Shown one piece after another: positions 35,608-43,899 of a stretch of 64,000 nt of DNA. Source of the DNA: Prevotella herbatica (GTDB taxonomy: Bacteria; Bacteroidota; Bacteroidia; Bacteroidales; Bacteroidaceae); assembly GCF_017347605.1 (NCBI RefSeq), contig NZ_AP024484.1, forward strand, positions 1,455,501-1,519,500. Reading direction: 5' to 3'. Numbering within the stretch: the first letter of the stretch is position 1; every line of letters starts with the position of its first letter. The notes below the pieces were generated by a model, which saw nothing but the letters and a program-made list of their open reading frames with translations, ran no database searches and was not told the origin of the DNA. The translations under genes were made by a program, and so were the position numbers.

Positions 35608-35802
35608 TTAAGCTCCAGCACATCCAGCACATCTGTGACAATTAGTGTTGTCATCAAACCAACCACCACTTTTACAGTTCCCATTATCAGCGGCAAAATG
35701 TTCATTCTCATCAAAATTTACTTGTTGAAGTTCAAAACCTCCATGCAACTGTCCTTTCTCATCTTGAGAAAGTTGCATACCAAAATCTAAATTTTCTTTC
35801 AT
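35608..35802 (-). CDS. Ribosomal peptide precursor with double-glycine leader (GG-Bacteroidales type)
   Basis: The 64-residue peptide reads as a leader with an LHGG motif (Gly 21-22) followed by a region with cysteines at 43, 55, 58 and 61 and a C-terminus rich in Gly, Ala and Cys (CHRCAGCAGA). The GG motif suits cleavage by the C39 peptidase encoded downstream, and the cysteines or nearby residues are likely targets of the radical SAM enzyme. It resembles the GG-Bacteroidales natural product precursor group (TIGR04149, from memory). No TAnnTTTG box is visible directly upstream, so its promoter is uncertain. Confidence 0.85.
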   Translation of the reverse strand: MKENLDFGMQLSQDEKGQLHGGFELQQVNFDENEHFAADNGNCKSGGWFDDNTNCHRCAGCAGA

Positions 35803-35830
35803 AAATAAATGTATTAAATGTTAATAAAAA

Positions 35831-35847
35831 CAATCCTTTAAGGATTG
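35831..35847 (-). terminator. Terminator-like hairpin just upstream of the precursor gene
   Basis: CAATCC and GGATTG form a compact stem, followed on the minus strand by TTTTTATT. It would stop transcription arriving from the DUF3244-like gene or the IS relic, or act as an attenuator of the precursor. Confidence 0.5.
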
Positions 35848-35893
35848 GCATTTTAATCTACTGTTATGCTTTATTTTGACTTTATACTTAAAA

Positions 35894-36420
35894 ATCACTA
35901 GTTTCTATATAGAATGTTGAGAAATATATTCTCTCAACTTATAGAATTCTTGCTCCAAAGGGTATTTTATGAAATTGGAAAGAAGAAAATATGTTAAGCA
36001 TTTTACCTGCTGGAACAAGCTGCTTGTAATGATGTTCGGTCAACTGTCCATACAAGTTGCTATCGACTATAGCAGCCCATTCCAATAAGACCTATCACTG
36101 GGCTTCGGCAGAATGTTACGAGAAGTAATCTCGTCGAAAGCTAACAAGGTCCGCAATCCGCAAATATTTGAAGATATCACATGATAAACGTGTCCTGAAA
36201 GAAACGTAAATAGACGAGAAAGTCAATGCTTTTGAATCTTCCACAATAGATTTGTGTTTCAATGTCTTTTGTCGGCCAAGTTCAAACACACTAAAGCGAG
36301 TATAAAGCTGCATACGCTTTTGGATGAAACTCCTATAAAGGAACTCTTTTCCAAAAATCTACATGATGTAGTAGATAATGTTCAATTGACTCTTAATTTT
36401 ATTTAGTGGACACTAGTGAT
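35894..36420 (+). mobile_element. IS4-type insertion sequence relic
   Basis: Both ends carry the inverted 9-mer ATCACTAGT (35894-35902 and, inverted, 36412-36420). The 527 bp between them is far shorter than an intact IS4-type element. A hairpin GTTGAGA/TCTCAAC lies at 35915-35938. The body is a broken transposase gene. No target duplication was recognised. Confidence 0.72.
35968..36406 (+). pseudogene. Degraded IS4-family (DUF4372-type) transposase
   Basis: Fragments in shifting frames match this transposase group: KYVKHFTCWNKLLVMMFGQL near the start, HWASAECYEK-region shifted to GLRQNVTRSNLVES, then VNAFESSTIDLCFNVF (normally with a DST catalytic motif), and KLHTLLDETPIKELFSKNL near the end. 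Several stops and deletions separate them, and the gene is about one third of normal length. It is inactive. Confidence 0.75.
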
Positions 36421-36457
36421 ATTATGTTCATTATTGAGACCACTTTAAATATTGAAC

Positions 36458-36835
36458 TCATTTTATCTCCTCTGATGAACTAAATATTTTATTACCACTA
36501 TAGTATACCCCAATAGTATACTCCCCTTCCCCATATCCTGGAAGATCTAAAGTATAGGTTTCACCTTCTGCAAAAGAGCCAGAATTATGATCTATAAGAA
36601 TACCATTTTGATATATTCTTATTTCTGCATTATCAAATGCTCTCATAAAAGTCAACGAACATACCCCATTGTCCATGCTTTCAATAATATAAGGCATATG
36701 CGGAGATTTACGTACAGGATTATCAGGACTTCCTGTTAATGCTATTATATCATTATCAGGATTATTAGCGAATGTACTAATACATGTTGAGCAAAGCAAC
36801 AGCATCATAGCAAATAATAAGATGTTCTTTTTCAT
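36458..36835 (-). CDS. DUF3244-like small secreted protein
   Basis: The 125-residue protein has a signal peptide (LLLCSTCISTFANN) and a single beta-sandwich-like domain with RIYQNGILIDHNSG and DLPGYGEGEYTIGVYYSG, the pattern of the Bacteroidota DUF3244 family (secretion-type Ig-like beta-strand repeat, role unknown). It is preceded by promoter cassette A, identical in plan to cassettes in front of a pseudogene and of a barrel gene further down. An IS relic separates it from the peptide precursor gene. A divergent TPR/HTH regulator gene starts 385 bp away and may control it. Confidence 0.7.
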   Translation of the reverse strand: MKKNILLFAMMLLLCSTCISTFANNPDNDIIALTGSPDNPVRKSPHMPYIIESMDNGVCSLTFMRAFDNAEIRIYQNGILIDHNSGSFAEGETYTLDLPGYGEGEYTIGVYYSGNKIFSSSEEIK

Positions 36836-36903
36836 GTTTTAATCTCTATTTATTTAATTCATTTTTTGTCTTTCGGCAGAACAAAGTTATAAACGTTTTT
36901 ATT
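36836..36903 (-). promoter_or_regulatory. Promoter cassette copy A (-7 box 36882-36889)
   Basis: TAACTTTG on the minus strand, then a leader of about 40 nt with CCGAAAGACAAAA and AATAGAGATTAAAAC ending at the ATG. The divergent intergenic region 36904-37175 shows no other feature. Confidence 0.75.
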
Positions 36904-37175
36904 ATCGTCCTAATTTTTTCGCAAGAAATTAAAAGTAGGTGTTGCAGGTAGTGTTGCAGTTTAAAATACGCTATATCATCAAGTTATACTTATTTTGATA
37001 TTTTTGTTGCAGGTCAAATGCAACAAAAACAGATAGTATTGGGACTGGAAAAATTACATTATAAACAAAAAACGATATTATTATTCAGTTATTAATAGGA
37101 TTTTGTAGTTAGATTTTTTGTAGTTAATCATCCTAATTTATTACAAATCGTTACTAAAAGTTATAAAAAAAGTTG

Positions 37176-37183
37176 TATATTTG
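37176..37183 (+). promoter_or_regulatory. -7 box (TATATTTG) of the TPR/HTH regulator gene
   Basis: Matches TAnnTTTG, 36 bp before the ATG. No clear TTTG is present at the usual distance upstream. Confidence 0.5.
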
Positions 37184-37219
37184 CATTGCAATTACTGATT
37201 CTAATAAAAAGACTACAAG

Positions 37220-38806
37220 ATGAAAATAAACATAAAAGCATTAACTACAATATACGTAATCATGATGTTTACATCATGCCATGATAATATAAATCATAAA
37301 TTGGAAATGGCAGACGGATGCCTGGATAGAAATAGTGTTGACTCGGCATATAACATTTTAAAGCACATTAATCCAGATAATCTAAATGGAGATGAAAATA
37401 TAGCCTTTTACACATTGCTAAATACAAAGACAAAATACATAAAATATATTCCAGTGAAAAACGACTCCATTGATTATGCTATATTTTATTATAAACAGAA
37501 TGGACCTGAAGGTAGATTGGCTGAAGCATATAATTATAAAGCCATGACATTGTATTATGACAGAGGAAAAAAGAAAGAAGCGATAGAATATCTTAAAAAA
37601 GCAGAAGAAATTGCCCTAAAAACTGCTGATGCAAAATTAATACAGAAAATTTATGATAACATTTTTACTGTAAATTTTTGGTGTAATCATTTTAATCTTG
37701 CACTTAATTATGGATTAAAGGCTCTTAGTTATGCACACAAGATTAAAGATACAGCTAGCATAGCTCATGATTTAAGATATATATCTGATACATACTCAGA
37801 ACTAAAGATGAGTAATAAGGCTATTGCATATAATCTAAAAGCTATACGTTATTTAAACTACTATGATAAACTTAGTCAAGCTAAATTGTTTAGTAACATA
37901 GGAGAATACTATTTTTATAAGGGAAATACGAAAAAAGCAAATGAATTTTTAGAGAAAGCTTTCAAAAATAGTTCTAATGTATACACATATTCAGTTGTAG
38001 CAGATATGTATATAGAAAAAGGTAAATTAATAAAAGCAAAGGAAGTTATGGAAAAAGCACCTTTGCCAACCAATGACTTTGAACTGTTGAAGAAACTATC
38101 CACCCTATACGACTTGAATAGAAAATCAAAGAACTATGTGAAGGCATTAAACATTGCAGACTCCATCATTGAACTTAACAAGAAAATAGACAACGCTAAG
38201 GAAAGTGACAACCTTAACGATATTCAAGCAAAGTACAATCGTGAGATGATGGCTCAAATTTTTAAAAGCCAAATTATATATTTGATTGGAGCAGTATTGC
38301 TACTGTCGTTGTTTGTGATATTACTAATCTTCAGACAAAAATATAGAAACTCTAAAATAAAACATGGAATAATTGAGAACCGTCTTCTAATAAACGAATA
38401 CAAAAAGAAAATATCTGAAATGGAAAACTCAAAAGATAAATCCATTTCTAAGATTTCAAACTTGGAACAGAAGATTAATGTTTTAGAGAGTAACGAATCT
38501 AAGGCTTTATATAATGGTAAACGCTGCTATGAAAGCGTACTAGATAATAACACAATAGTGAAATGGTCAGCTCAGGATCTTCAGGATTTTGTTGACTATT
38601 ATAAGTACAAGGACCTTTCATTCGTGTCATCCCTTGATGATGAATACAAAAATCTAAGTCCTAAACAATATCTATACTTGATAATGGTGAACGCAATGAA
38701 TAAAGACGACGCTACTGCCGAAAAAATAATGGGAATAAGCAATGTTACCATTAGGTCTATTAAATCACGTATAAAGGCTAAGAAAGTGTATCATCCAAGT
38801 GTATAA
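37220..38806 (+). CDS. TPR membrane protein with C-terminal HTH domain (probable regulator)
   Basis: The 528-residue protein has a lipobox-like signal (MMFTSCHDN), about eight tetratricopeptide-like repeats (residues about 30-340), one membrane helix at about 352-372 (IYLIGAVLLLSLFVILLIF), a coiled coil (about 385-425) and a C-terminal helix-turn-helix (LSPKQYLYLIMVNAMNKDDATAEKIMGISNVTIRSIKSRIKAK). This is the plan of Bacteroidota one-component membrane regulators that sense in the periplasm and bind DNA in the cytoplasm. Its divergent position next to the DUF3244-like gene and the peptide locus suggests it regulates them. A signal peptide plus a membrane helix gives the right topology. Confidence 0.78.
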   Translation: MKINIKALTTIYVIMMFTSCHDNINHKLEMADGCLDRNSVDSAYNILKHINPDNLNGDENIAFYTLLNTKTKYIKYIPVKNDSIDYAIFYYKQNGPEGRLAEAYNYKAMTLYYDRGKKKEAIEYLKKAEEIALKTADAKLIQKIYDNIFTVNFWCNHFNLALNYGLKALSYAHKIKDTASIAHDLRYISDTYSELKMSNKAIAYNLKAIRYLNYYDKLSQAKLFSNIGEYYFYKGNTKKANEFLEKAFKNSSNVYTYSVVADMYIEKGKLIKAKEVMEKAPLPTNDFELLKKLSTLYDLNRKSKNYVKALNIADSIIELNKKIDNAKESDNLNDIQAKYNREMMAQIFKSQIIYLIGAVLLLSLFVILLIFRQKYRNSKIKHGIIENRLLINEYKKKISEMENSKDKSISKISNLEQKINVLESNESKALYNGKRCYESVLDNNTIVKWSAQDLQDFVDYYKYKDLSFVSSLDDEYKNLSPKQYLYLIMVNAMNKDDATAEKIMGISNVTIRSIKSRIKAKKVYHPSV

Positions 38807-38829
38807 TACTCCTTCAAGATAAGACTTAC

Positions 38830-39363
38830 TTAGATAAATTTCTTAGCAAACTCCCACATAACAATACCAGAGGTTACACTGACATTAAGACTATGCTTTG
38901 TTCCAAACTGTGGTATCTCTAAACAGTCATCGCTCATATCTACAACATTCTGCTTAACGCCTTTTACCTCATTACCCATTATTACCGCATAGCCTTTGCT
39001 AACTTCTGGATTAAGGTCTAGGTTTTGTAATTTAGTACTTCCCTCAACCTGTTCGATACTATATACGAAATAACCATCACGATGCAATTCTTCTACAGCA
39101 TCCTCTGTTCGTCCAAAATATTTCCAATCCACACTATCCTCGCCACCAAGTGCAGTCTTGTGAATCTCGGCATTAGGAGGACAAGCTGTGATACCGCAAA
39201 GATATACCGCAGTAATGCGGAAAGCGTCTCCACTACGGAAAACACTACCCACATTATACAAGCTGCGTACATCATCAAGAACCACGATCAGTGGTAATTT
39301 CTTAGCTTCCTTGAATTCCTCAACAGAAAGCCTATTCATCTCTATTGTCCTTAACTTGCGCAT
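38830..39363 (-). CDS. TrmH/SpoU family RNA 2'-O-methyltransferase
   Basis: SPOUT-fold enzymes methylate ribose 2'-OH in tRNA or rRNA with SAM. The 177-residue protein carries motif 1 (VVLDDVRSLYNVGSVFRSGDAF), motif 2 (AVIMGNEVKGV) and motif 3 (LEIPQFGTKHSLNVSVTSGIV) of the family. It lacks the N-terminal substrate-binding domain of RlmB, so the RNA target cannot be told. It follows sufE-like by 9 bp and probably forms an operon with the U32 gene. Confidence 0.9.
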   Translation of the reverse strand: MRKLRTIEMNRLSVEEFKEAKKLPLIVVLDDVRSLYNVGSVFRSGDAFRITAVYLCGITACPPNAEIHKTALGGEDSVDWKYFGRTEDAVEELHRDGYFVYSIEQVEGSTKLQNLDLNPEVSKGYAVIMGNEVKGVKQNVVDMSDDCLEIPQFGTKHSLNVSVTSGIVMWEFAKKFI

Positions 39364-39372
39364 ATCTTTGTT

Positions 39373-39792
39373 TTATGCTTTTACAGAATATGCAAGAGCG
39401 TATGCCTTAATCTGCTTTACCATTGCAAGCAAACCGTTTGAGCGTGTAGGACTAAGATGCTCTTTAAGTCCGATCTTGTCAATGAAATAAAGATCAGCAT
39501 CAAGTATTTCATTTGGAGTGTGACCGCTAAGAACCTGAATAAGCAATGCGATAATTCCCTTCACAATAAGTGCATCACTATCTGCAGTAAACTGAAGTTT
39601 ACCATCAACAAGGTCACATTGCAGCCATACACGACTTTGACAACCATCAATCAAGTTGCTGTCATTCTTGTATTTATCATTGAGAACGTCCAATTCATTT
39701 CCCAAATCAATAAGCATCTGGTATTTATCCATCCAGTCGGTAAAGTCCTCAAACTCCTCTACAACTTCTTTCTGGGCTTCATTTATGGTCAT
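39373..39792 (-). CDS. SufE family Fe-S assembly protein
   Basis: SufE accepts sulfur from the cysteine desulfurase SufS and passes it to the SufBCD scaffold. The 139-residue protein has the conserved IDGCQSRVW motif with the sulfur-accepting Cys at about residue 51, and the ALIVKGIIALLIQVLSGHTPNEI helix region. Length is normal. It lies between the U32 peptidase-like gene (1 bp away) and the RNA methyltransferase gene; no other suf genes are near. Confidence 0.93.
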   Translation of the reverse strand: MTINEAQKEVVEEFEDFTDWMDKYQMLIDLGNELDVLNDKYKNDSNLIDGCQSRVWLQCDLVDGKLQFTADSDALIVKGIIALLIQVLSGHTPNEILDADLYFIDKIGLKEHLSPTRSNGLLAMVKQIKAYALAYSVKA

Positions 39793-39793
39793 C

Positions 39794-41059
39794 TTATTTA
39801 ATCTCCTTTATTTCGTTTACGGTAATCAACTTATATAGTTTGTCGCTCGGGCGAACCTTGCCAGGAACAGGAATTGAAACTCTTGTACCTTGTTCTGCCT
39901 TTTCAACACAACCCAAATCAAAACGTATTTCATCTGCATTGAGATACATTACTCCTGTTGTAGGACCTGTGATAAGGAGTTTCTCACCTTTATTGAAGTC
40001 AGAAGCTTCTACAGCTACCTCAGCAACACCCAACTTTGAGAAATATTTCATTACTTTACCAACAAGAACTTTCTTTTCAGTTGCCGCACTTCCATAGTGC
40101 TTATTCCACTCGCCCATCGTCTGTCCTTGATAATAGCCGTCCCAGAATCCACGGTTGAACACTTTAGCAAGCTGCTCATCCCACTCATCCTTCTTTTCTT
40201 CTGTTAATGTACCATCAAGAACACTCTGAATAGCTTCCTTGTAGCATTTCACTACTGTATAAACATATTCTGGTCCACGAGCACGTCCCTCTATCTTGAA
40301 TACCCTCACACCAGCATCCATCATGCGGTCTATAAAGCGAATAGTCTTCAAATCTTTAGGACTCATCACGTATTTATTGTCAATTTCCAGTTCGTTGCCA
40401 GTTTCATTGTCAGTTACAGTATATGAACGACGGCATATCTGCACGCATTCGCCACGGTTGGCACTACGGTTGGCATTGGCAAGACTGAGATAACATTTTC
40501 CACTTACAGCCATGCACAAGGCACCATGACAGAACATCTCTATACGTATTTGCTTTCCCATTGGTCCACATACGTTTTGAGCTATAATCTGTTCGTGAAT
40601 TTCCTTCACCTGATCCATGTTGAGTTCACGTGCCAAGACAGAAACATCTGCAAAGCGACTATAAAACTTCAAAGCCTCGATATTGGTAATATTGAGTTGA
40701 GTAGAAAGATGAACTTCCTCACCAACTTCTGTGCAATAACTCATCACAGCAACGTCACTAGCAATCACAGCACTGATACCAGCTTCTTTTGCGGCATCGA
40801 TAATCTGCTTCATTGTTGCAATATCATCATCATATATGATGGTGTTGACAGTGAGATATGTCTTTATTCCATGCTCATTGCATGTGGCAGCTATTTCGCG
40901 CAAATCATCTATATTAAAATGATTGGCCGAATGAGAGCGCATATTAAGTTTGCCGATACCGAAATAAACGGAATCAGCACCTGCCTGTATTGCAGCGGCA
41001 AGGCTCTCACGAGAGCCTACAGGCGCCATTACTTCAAATTCTGATATTTTTCCCTTCAT
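39794..41059 (-). CDS. U32 family peptidase-like tRNA hydroxylation protein (TrhP/YegQ-like)
   Basis: The protein of about 421 residues has the U32 pattern: EVMAPVGSRESLAAAIQAGADSVYFG at the start, and cysteines CHGALC, SGKCYLS, NRGECVQICRR in the middle that likely hold an Fe-S cluster. E. coli relatives (TrhP/RlhA) take part in prephenate-dependent hydroxylation of tRNA or rRNA. The ATG at 41059 is preferred; an in-frame ATG at 41077 would add six residues and put the -7 box inside the gene. It heads the operon with sufE-like and an RNA methyltransferase. Confidence 0.86.
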   Translation of the reverse strand: MKGKISEFEVMAPVGSRESLAAAIQAGADSVYFGIGKLNMRSHSANHFNIDDLREIAATCNEHGIKTYLTVNTIIYDDDIATMKQIIDAAKEAGISAVIASDVAVMSYCTEVGEEVHLSTQLNITNIEALKFYSRFADVSVLARELNMDQVKEIHEQIIAQNVCGPMGKQIRIEMFCHGALCMAVSGKCYLSLANANRSANRGECVQICRRSYTVTDNETGNELEIDNKYVMSPKDLKTIRFIDRMMDAGVRVFKIEGRARGPEYVYTVVKCYKEAIQSVLDGTLTEEKKDEWDEQLAKVFNRGFWDGYYQGQTMGEWNKHYGSAATEKKVLVGKVMKYFSKLGVAEVAVEASDFNKGEKLLITGPTTGVMYLNADEIRFDLGCVEKAEQGTRVSIPVPGKVRPSDKLYKLITVNEIKEIK

Positions 41060-41063
41060 GGGT

Positions 41064-41093
41064 GCAAAATTACTCATTTTATTTGTAACTTTG
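41064..41093. promoter_or_regulatory. Overlapping divergent near-leaderless promoters
   Basis: Plus strand: TAACTTTG at 41086-41093, 6 bp before the ATG at 41100. Minus strand: TAATTTTG at 41071-41064, 4 bp before the ATG at 41059. Both transcripts would begin at or next to the start codon. The boxes are only 14 bp apart, so the two promoters should compete. Confidence 0.6.
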
Positions 41094-41099
41094 CGCAAT

Positions 41100-42113
41100 A
41101 TGAAAAAAATACTTTTATATATAAGTGTCTCTCTTGTCGTGATTTCATGCGGTCGTCCTTCTAAACAAACTGTTGAAAAAAATCCGTTTATCACCGACGT
41201 AATGCTGAAGACAACTCCAGTGAAAGACCAGGGGCACAGTCAACTGTGCTGGGCTTACGCTATGTTGGCGACAATAGAAACAAATCACCTGATGATGGGA
41301 GATTCCGTGAACCTAAGCACAGACTATATTGCAAGAATGATGCTTACAGATGCATCAACACGATATTACCTTTCAAAAGGCAAAAATACGATATCAATGC
41401 GAGGAATGGGCAGTCTGCTTATTCATCTTATGCAAAACTATGGTATTGTTCCATTTGATTCATACAACGCCAAAGAACCTGCAAATTACAATGTCATTTG
41501 TCGTAAGATTATGCAGGCAACAAAAAGTGTAAACAATCTTACCACACTTAATCAAAAAGTAAATGATGTACTAGATGAGGAAATTGGATATATGCCGGCA
41601 AAATATGTACACATGCTTGGTGCAGAATATACTCCACAGGAATTTGCGCACAGCGTATGTCGTGATGATGAATATGTAAACGTGACAAGTTTTAAACACC
41701 ATGTAATGGGTGAATCATTTATCTTAGAAACTCCAGACAACATTATGAACGACAAATTCTTAAATGTTCCGATAGAAGCCTTGATGACGATGATAACAAA
41801 GAGTCTCGTAAACGGTAAAGCCGTATGCTGGGAAGGTGACGTGAGCGAACCGGGATTTTCTTTCAGCGAAGGTGTTGCTGAAACCAACCACCAAACAGTG
41901 ACTCAGGATTTGAGACAACAAGAGTTTGAAAGCAGACAAACCACCGACGACCACGTAATGGAGCTTATTGGGTTAGCTCATGACAAAAACGGAAAGAAAT
42001 ACTTTATTGCAAAAAATAGCTGGGGCACCAGCAACCGTTTCAAGGGTTACATGTACCTCAGCTATAATTATGTGAAACTGAAGACTATAGCCGTATTCCT
42101 TTCTCAGGATTAA
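41100..42113 (+). CDS. C1 (papain/bleomycin hydrolase-like) cysteine peptidase, lipoprotein
   Basis: The start at 41100 gives a lipoprotein signal (LVVISCG, Cys 17); the frame from 41058 would overlap the divergent gene. The 337-residue protein has the catalytic segment KDQGHSQLCWAYAM (Cys 50, with its Gln), a His in TDDHVMELIG, and Asn in FIAKNSWGTS, the order of aminopeptidase C/bleomycin hydrolase (C1B). It should act in the periplasm or at the cell surface on short peptides. A divergent U32 gene shares the control region. Confidence 0.87.
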   Translation: MKKILLYISVSLVVISCGRPSKQTVEKNPFITDVMLKTTPVKDQGHSQLCWAYAMLATIETNHLMMGDSVNLSTDYIARMMLTDASTRYYLSKGKNTISMRGMGSLLIHLMQNYGIVPFDSYNAKEPANYNVICRKIMQATKSVNNLTTLNQKVNDVLDEEIGYMPAKYVHMLGAEYTPQEFAHSVCRDDEYVNVTSFKHHVMGESFILETPDNIMNDKFLNVPIEALMTMITKSLVNGKAVCWEGDVSEPGFSFSEGVAETNHQTVTQDLRQQEFESRQTTDDHVMELIGLAHDKNGKKYFIAKNSWGTSNRFKGYMYLSYNYVKLKTIAVFLSQD

Positions 42114-42130
42114 GGCCTGTCTACTAGTTA

Positions 42131-43414
42131 TTATTCTGTAAACTTGTTTAGCTTGTCGAGATAATACTGTCTCACATCCTTCCAATGATAATATGGAGCT
42201 ATATCTGTCTTTATAGGCAATGTAGCTTCATTTTCATTTCTAAGTACTTTAACAAGTATATCCTTAGAACCTTTCTTATGATAAAACACCAACTGAATAT
42301 TGCAAGCCATCGGAAATATGCGGTAATTGTTCCATCCCTTGTAAGCAAGCTGCTCAAGGTCACTGACCTGCATACCCATTCCGTCAAGATCCATAAGACA
42401 TGTAAGTGGCATAACCATTGTGTCATGACCATAACGCAAAGTCGCTCCTGGATGTGGCAAAGCTATGCAACTATCAGCATCACTTATTATCTTGCGAAGA
42501 AGGTTACGCTGACTGTAAGGTTGCTTGCCTCCATTCAATGGGCATGCGCCATAGTTGATATACCACCACGCATTATTAATCTGCCAAAGATCATAAATCT
42601 CGTCATCAGTAAACAAGTCGTATAATGACATGCTGTTACGAAACTCTGTACTCTGCACGTTGCTAGCCTGTTTGAATAGTACTTCATATAACTTATTGGC
42701 ATTTAAGTGATTTTTCCAATACTCATCATCATTAAACAACAGTCGCATCACGCGCTCAGGATGTTCATGGTTTTTACAAAACTCAGTATAAGGTACCATT
42801 GCACTTGTTGGCATACGTTTTTTAAATAACAAAGAATCATCATAGTTCATATAATACATATCATGATAACTTGCGTCGTGAGTGATATTTAGTTCAGGAT
42901 TAATCTTTACCATTTCCTGCAAAGCGTTTTCCATACTTAATATACAACGTATCACCACAGTGCTCTTAGCATCTACATTAGCCTTTCCTGCAAATATCTG
43001 TGGAAAGTTTTTCAGCATTCTTTCTGCAATCTGTTTATGCTGCAAAGCTCCTCTTTGAGTAAGTTCTCCATCACGTCCCATAGCAGCGTCACGCAACTTA
43101 CGAAGTTTGGTAAGTACTTCCTTACCCTTTGGTGTAAGTTTACCAAGAGAATCAGCTTTTTCAAGCCATGCTACAGGTCTATTGTAATCACGGTCGCCAA
43201 TAAGCCAGCGGCTGCCATGACGTCCATAATGACTAAGGTAAAATGGTACATATCCAGATGGTGCAGGAGTAAGTTTTTTCTGCAAAGGTCCAGGGTAAGC
43301 CAGATAATTACTTGCCGACAAGCTACGATCGACTTTAAAATCCTTGCGTGCTTGCTGTGAAAAGGCAGTAATAGCAAGTGACAATAAAATAACTATAAAA
43401 GCATTTCTTTTCAT
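42131..43414 (-). CDS. Histidine acid phosphatase family protein (phytase/MINPP-like)
   Basis: The 427-residue protein has a signal peptide (VILLSLAITAFSQQ), the catalytic RHGxR motif in YLSHYGRHGSRW (about residue 66) and a C-terminal HD motif in LRYGHDTMV (about residue 330). Such enzymes release phosphate from organic phosphates; Bacteroidota MINPP enzymes act on inositol phosphates, though these usually have HAE rather than HD. The substrate is therefore not settled. It is convergent with the C1 peptidase gene and stands alone. Confidence 0.85.
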   Translation of the reverse strand: MKRNAFIVILLSLAITAFSQQARKDFKVDRSLSASNYLAYPGPLQKKLTPAPSGYVPFYLSHYGRHGSRWLIGDRDYNRPVAWLEKADSLGKLTPKGKEVLTKLRKLRDAAMGRDGELTQRGALQHKQIAERMLKNFPQIFAGKANVDAKSTVVIRCILSMENALQEMVKINPELNITHDASYHDMYYMNYDDSLLFKKRMPTSAMVPYTEFCKNHEHPERVMRLLFNDDEYWKNHLNANKLYEVLFKQASNVQSTEFRNSMSLYDLFTDDEIYDLWQINNAWWYINYGACPLNGGKQPYSQRNLLRKIISDADSCIALPHPGATLRYGHDTMVMPLTCLMDLDGMGMQVSDLEQLAYKGWNNYRIFPMACNIQLVFYHKKGSKDILVKVLRNENEATLPIKTDIAPYYHWKDVRQYYLDKLNKFTE

Positions 43415-43899
43415 ATATGGAAAATTATTTCTACTTGCAAATATAATGAATTATTTTGTATAACGATATTCAAATATATATTTTCTACCATATTTGCGGG
43501 AGCACTATCACATATCTTAGGTATGGAATATACCACGTGAGTGGGATTGCCTATATTGTAAATAGACGCTAATTTTGCAAATGGAAATATAAATAAACCC
43601 AAGGATAAAATTATGAAGCAAAAGTGTAATACGTTTGATCCCATCTAATTCTCTAATTGATCGTAATGGAAAAATTATCGCAAAAAATCTCTAAGGCGAA
43701 AACCAAAGAAATATGTTGTTACATTTTATCCATTAATATTTTTATGTGGGGAAGGTATCTTTGTCTTCAATAAAAAAAGTAGCTAAATAATATCATATAT
43801 AAAAAAAATAAGTAACTTTGTAGTCAGCGAGAAAAATAATATTTGTTTATTATAAAGCTATATAAGCACTTTGGGGGTATTAAAGATAAATAGAGATTA
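43415..43899. other. Intergenic region with possible leader ORF before the PLP enzyme pair
   Basis: A TAATTTTG box at 43570-43577 (with TTG at 43547-43549) is followed by an 11-codon frame at 43613-43648 (MKQKCNTFDPI). A second box, TAACTTTG, lies at 43813-43820, 79 bp before the PLP gene. No known riboswitch was recognised. The rest is AT-rich with no gene. Confidence 0.4.

Noticed and set aside
40526..41044. 172-codon frame opposite the U32 gene
   Set aside because: It is antisense to a conserved gene and has no recognisable features.
43820..43899. SAM-type riboswitch before the PLP enzyme genes
   Set aside because: The conserved core of known SAM riboswitches could not be matched by eye.
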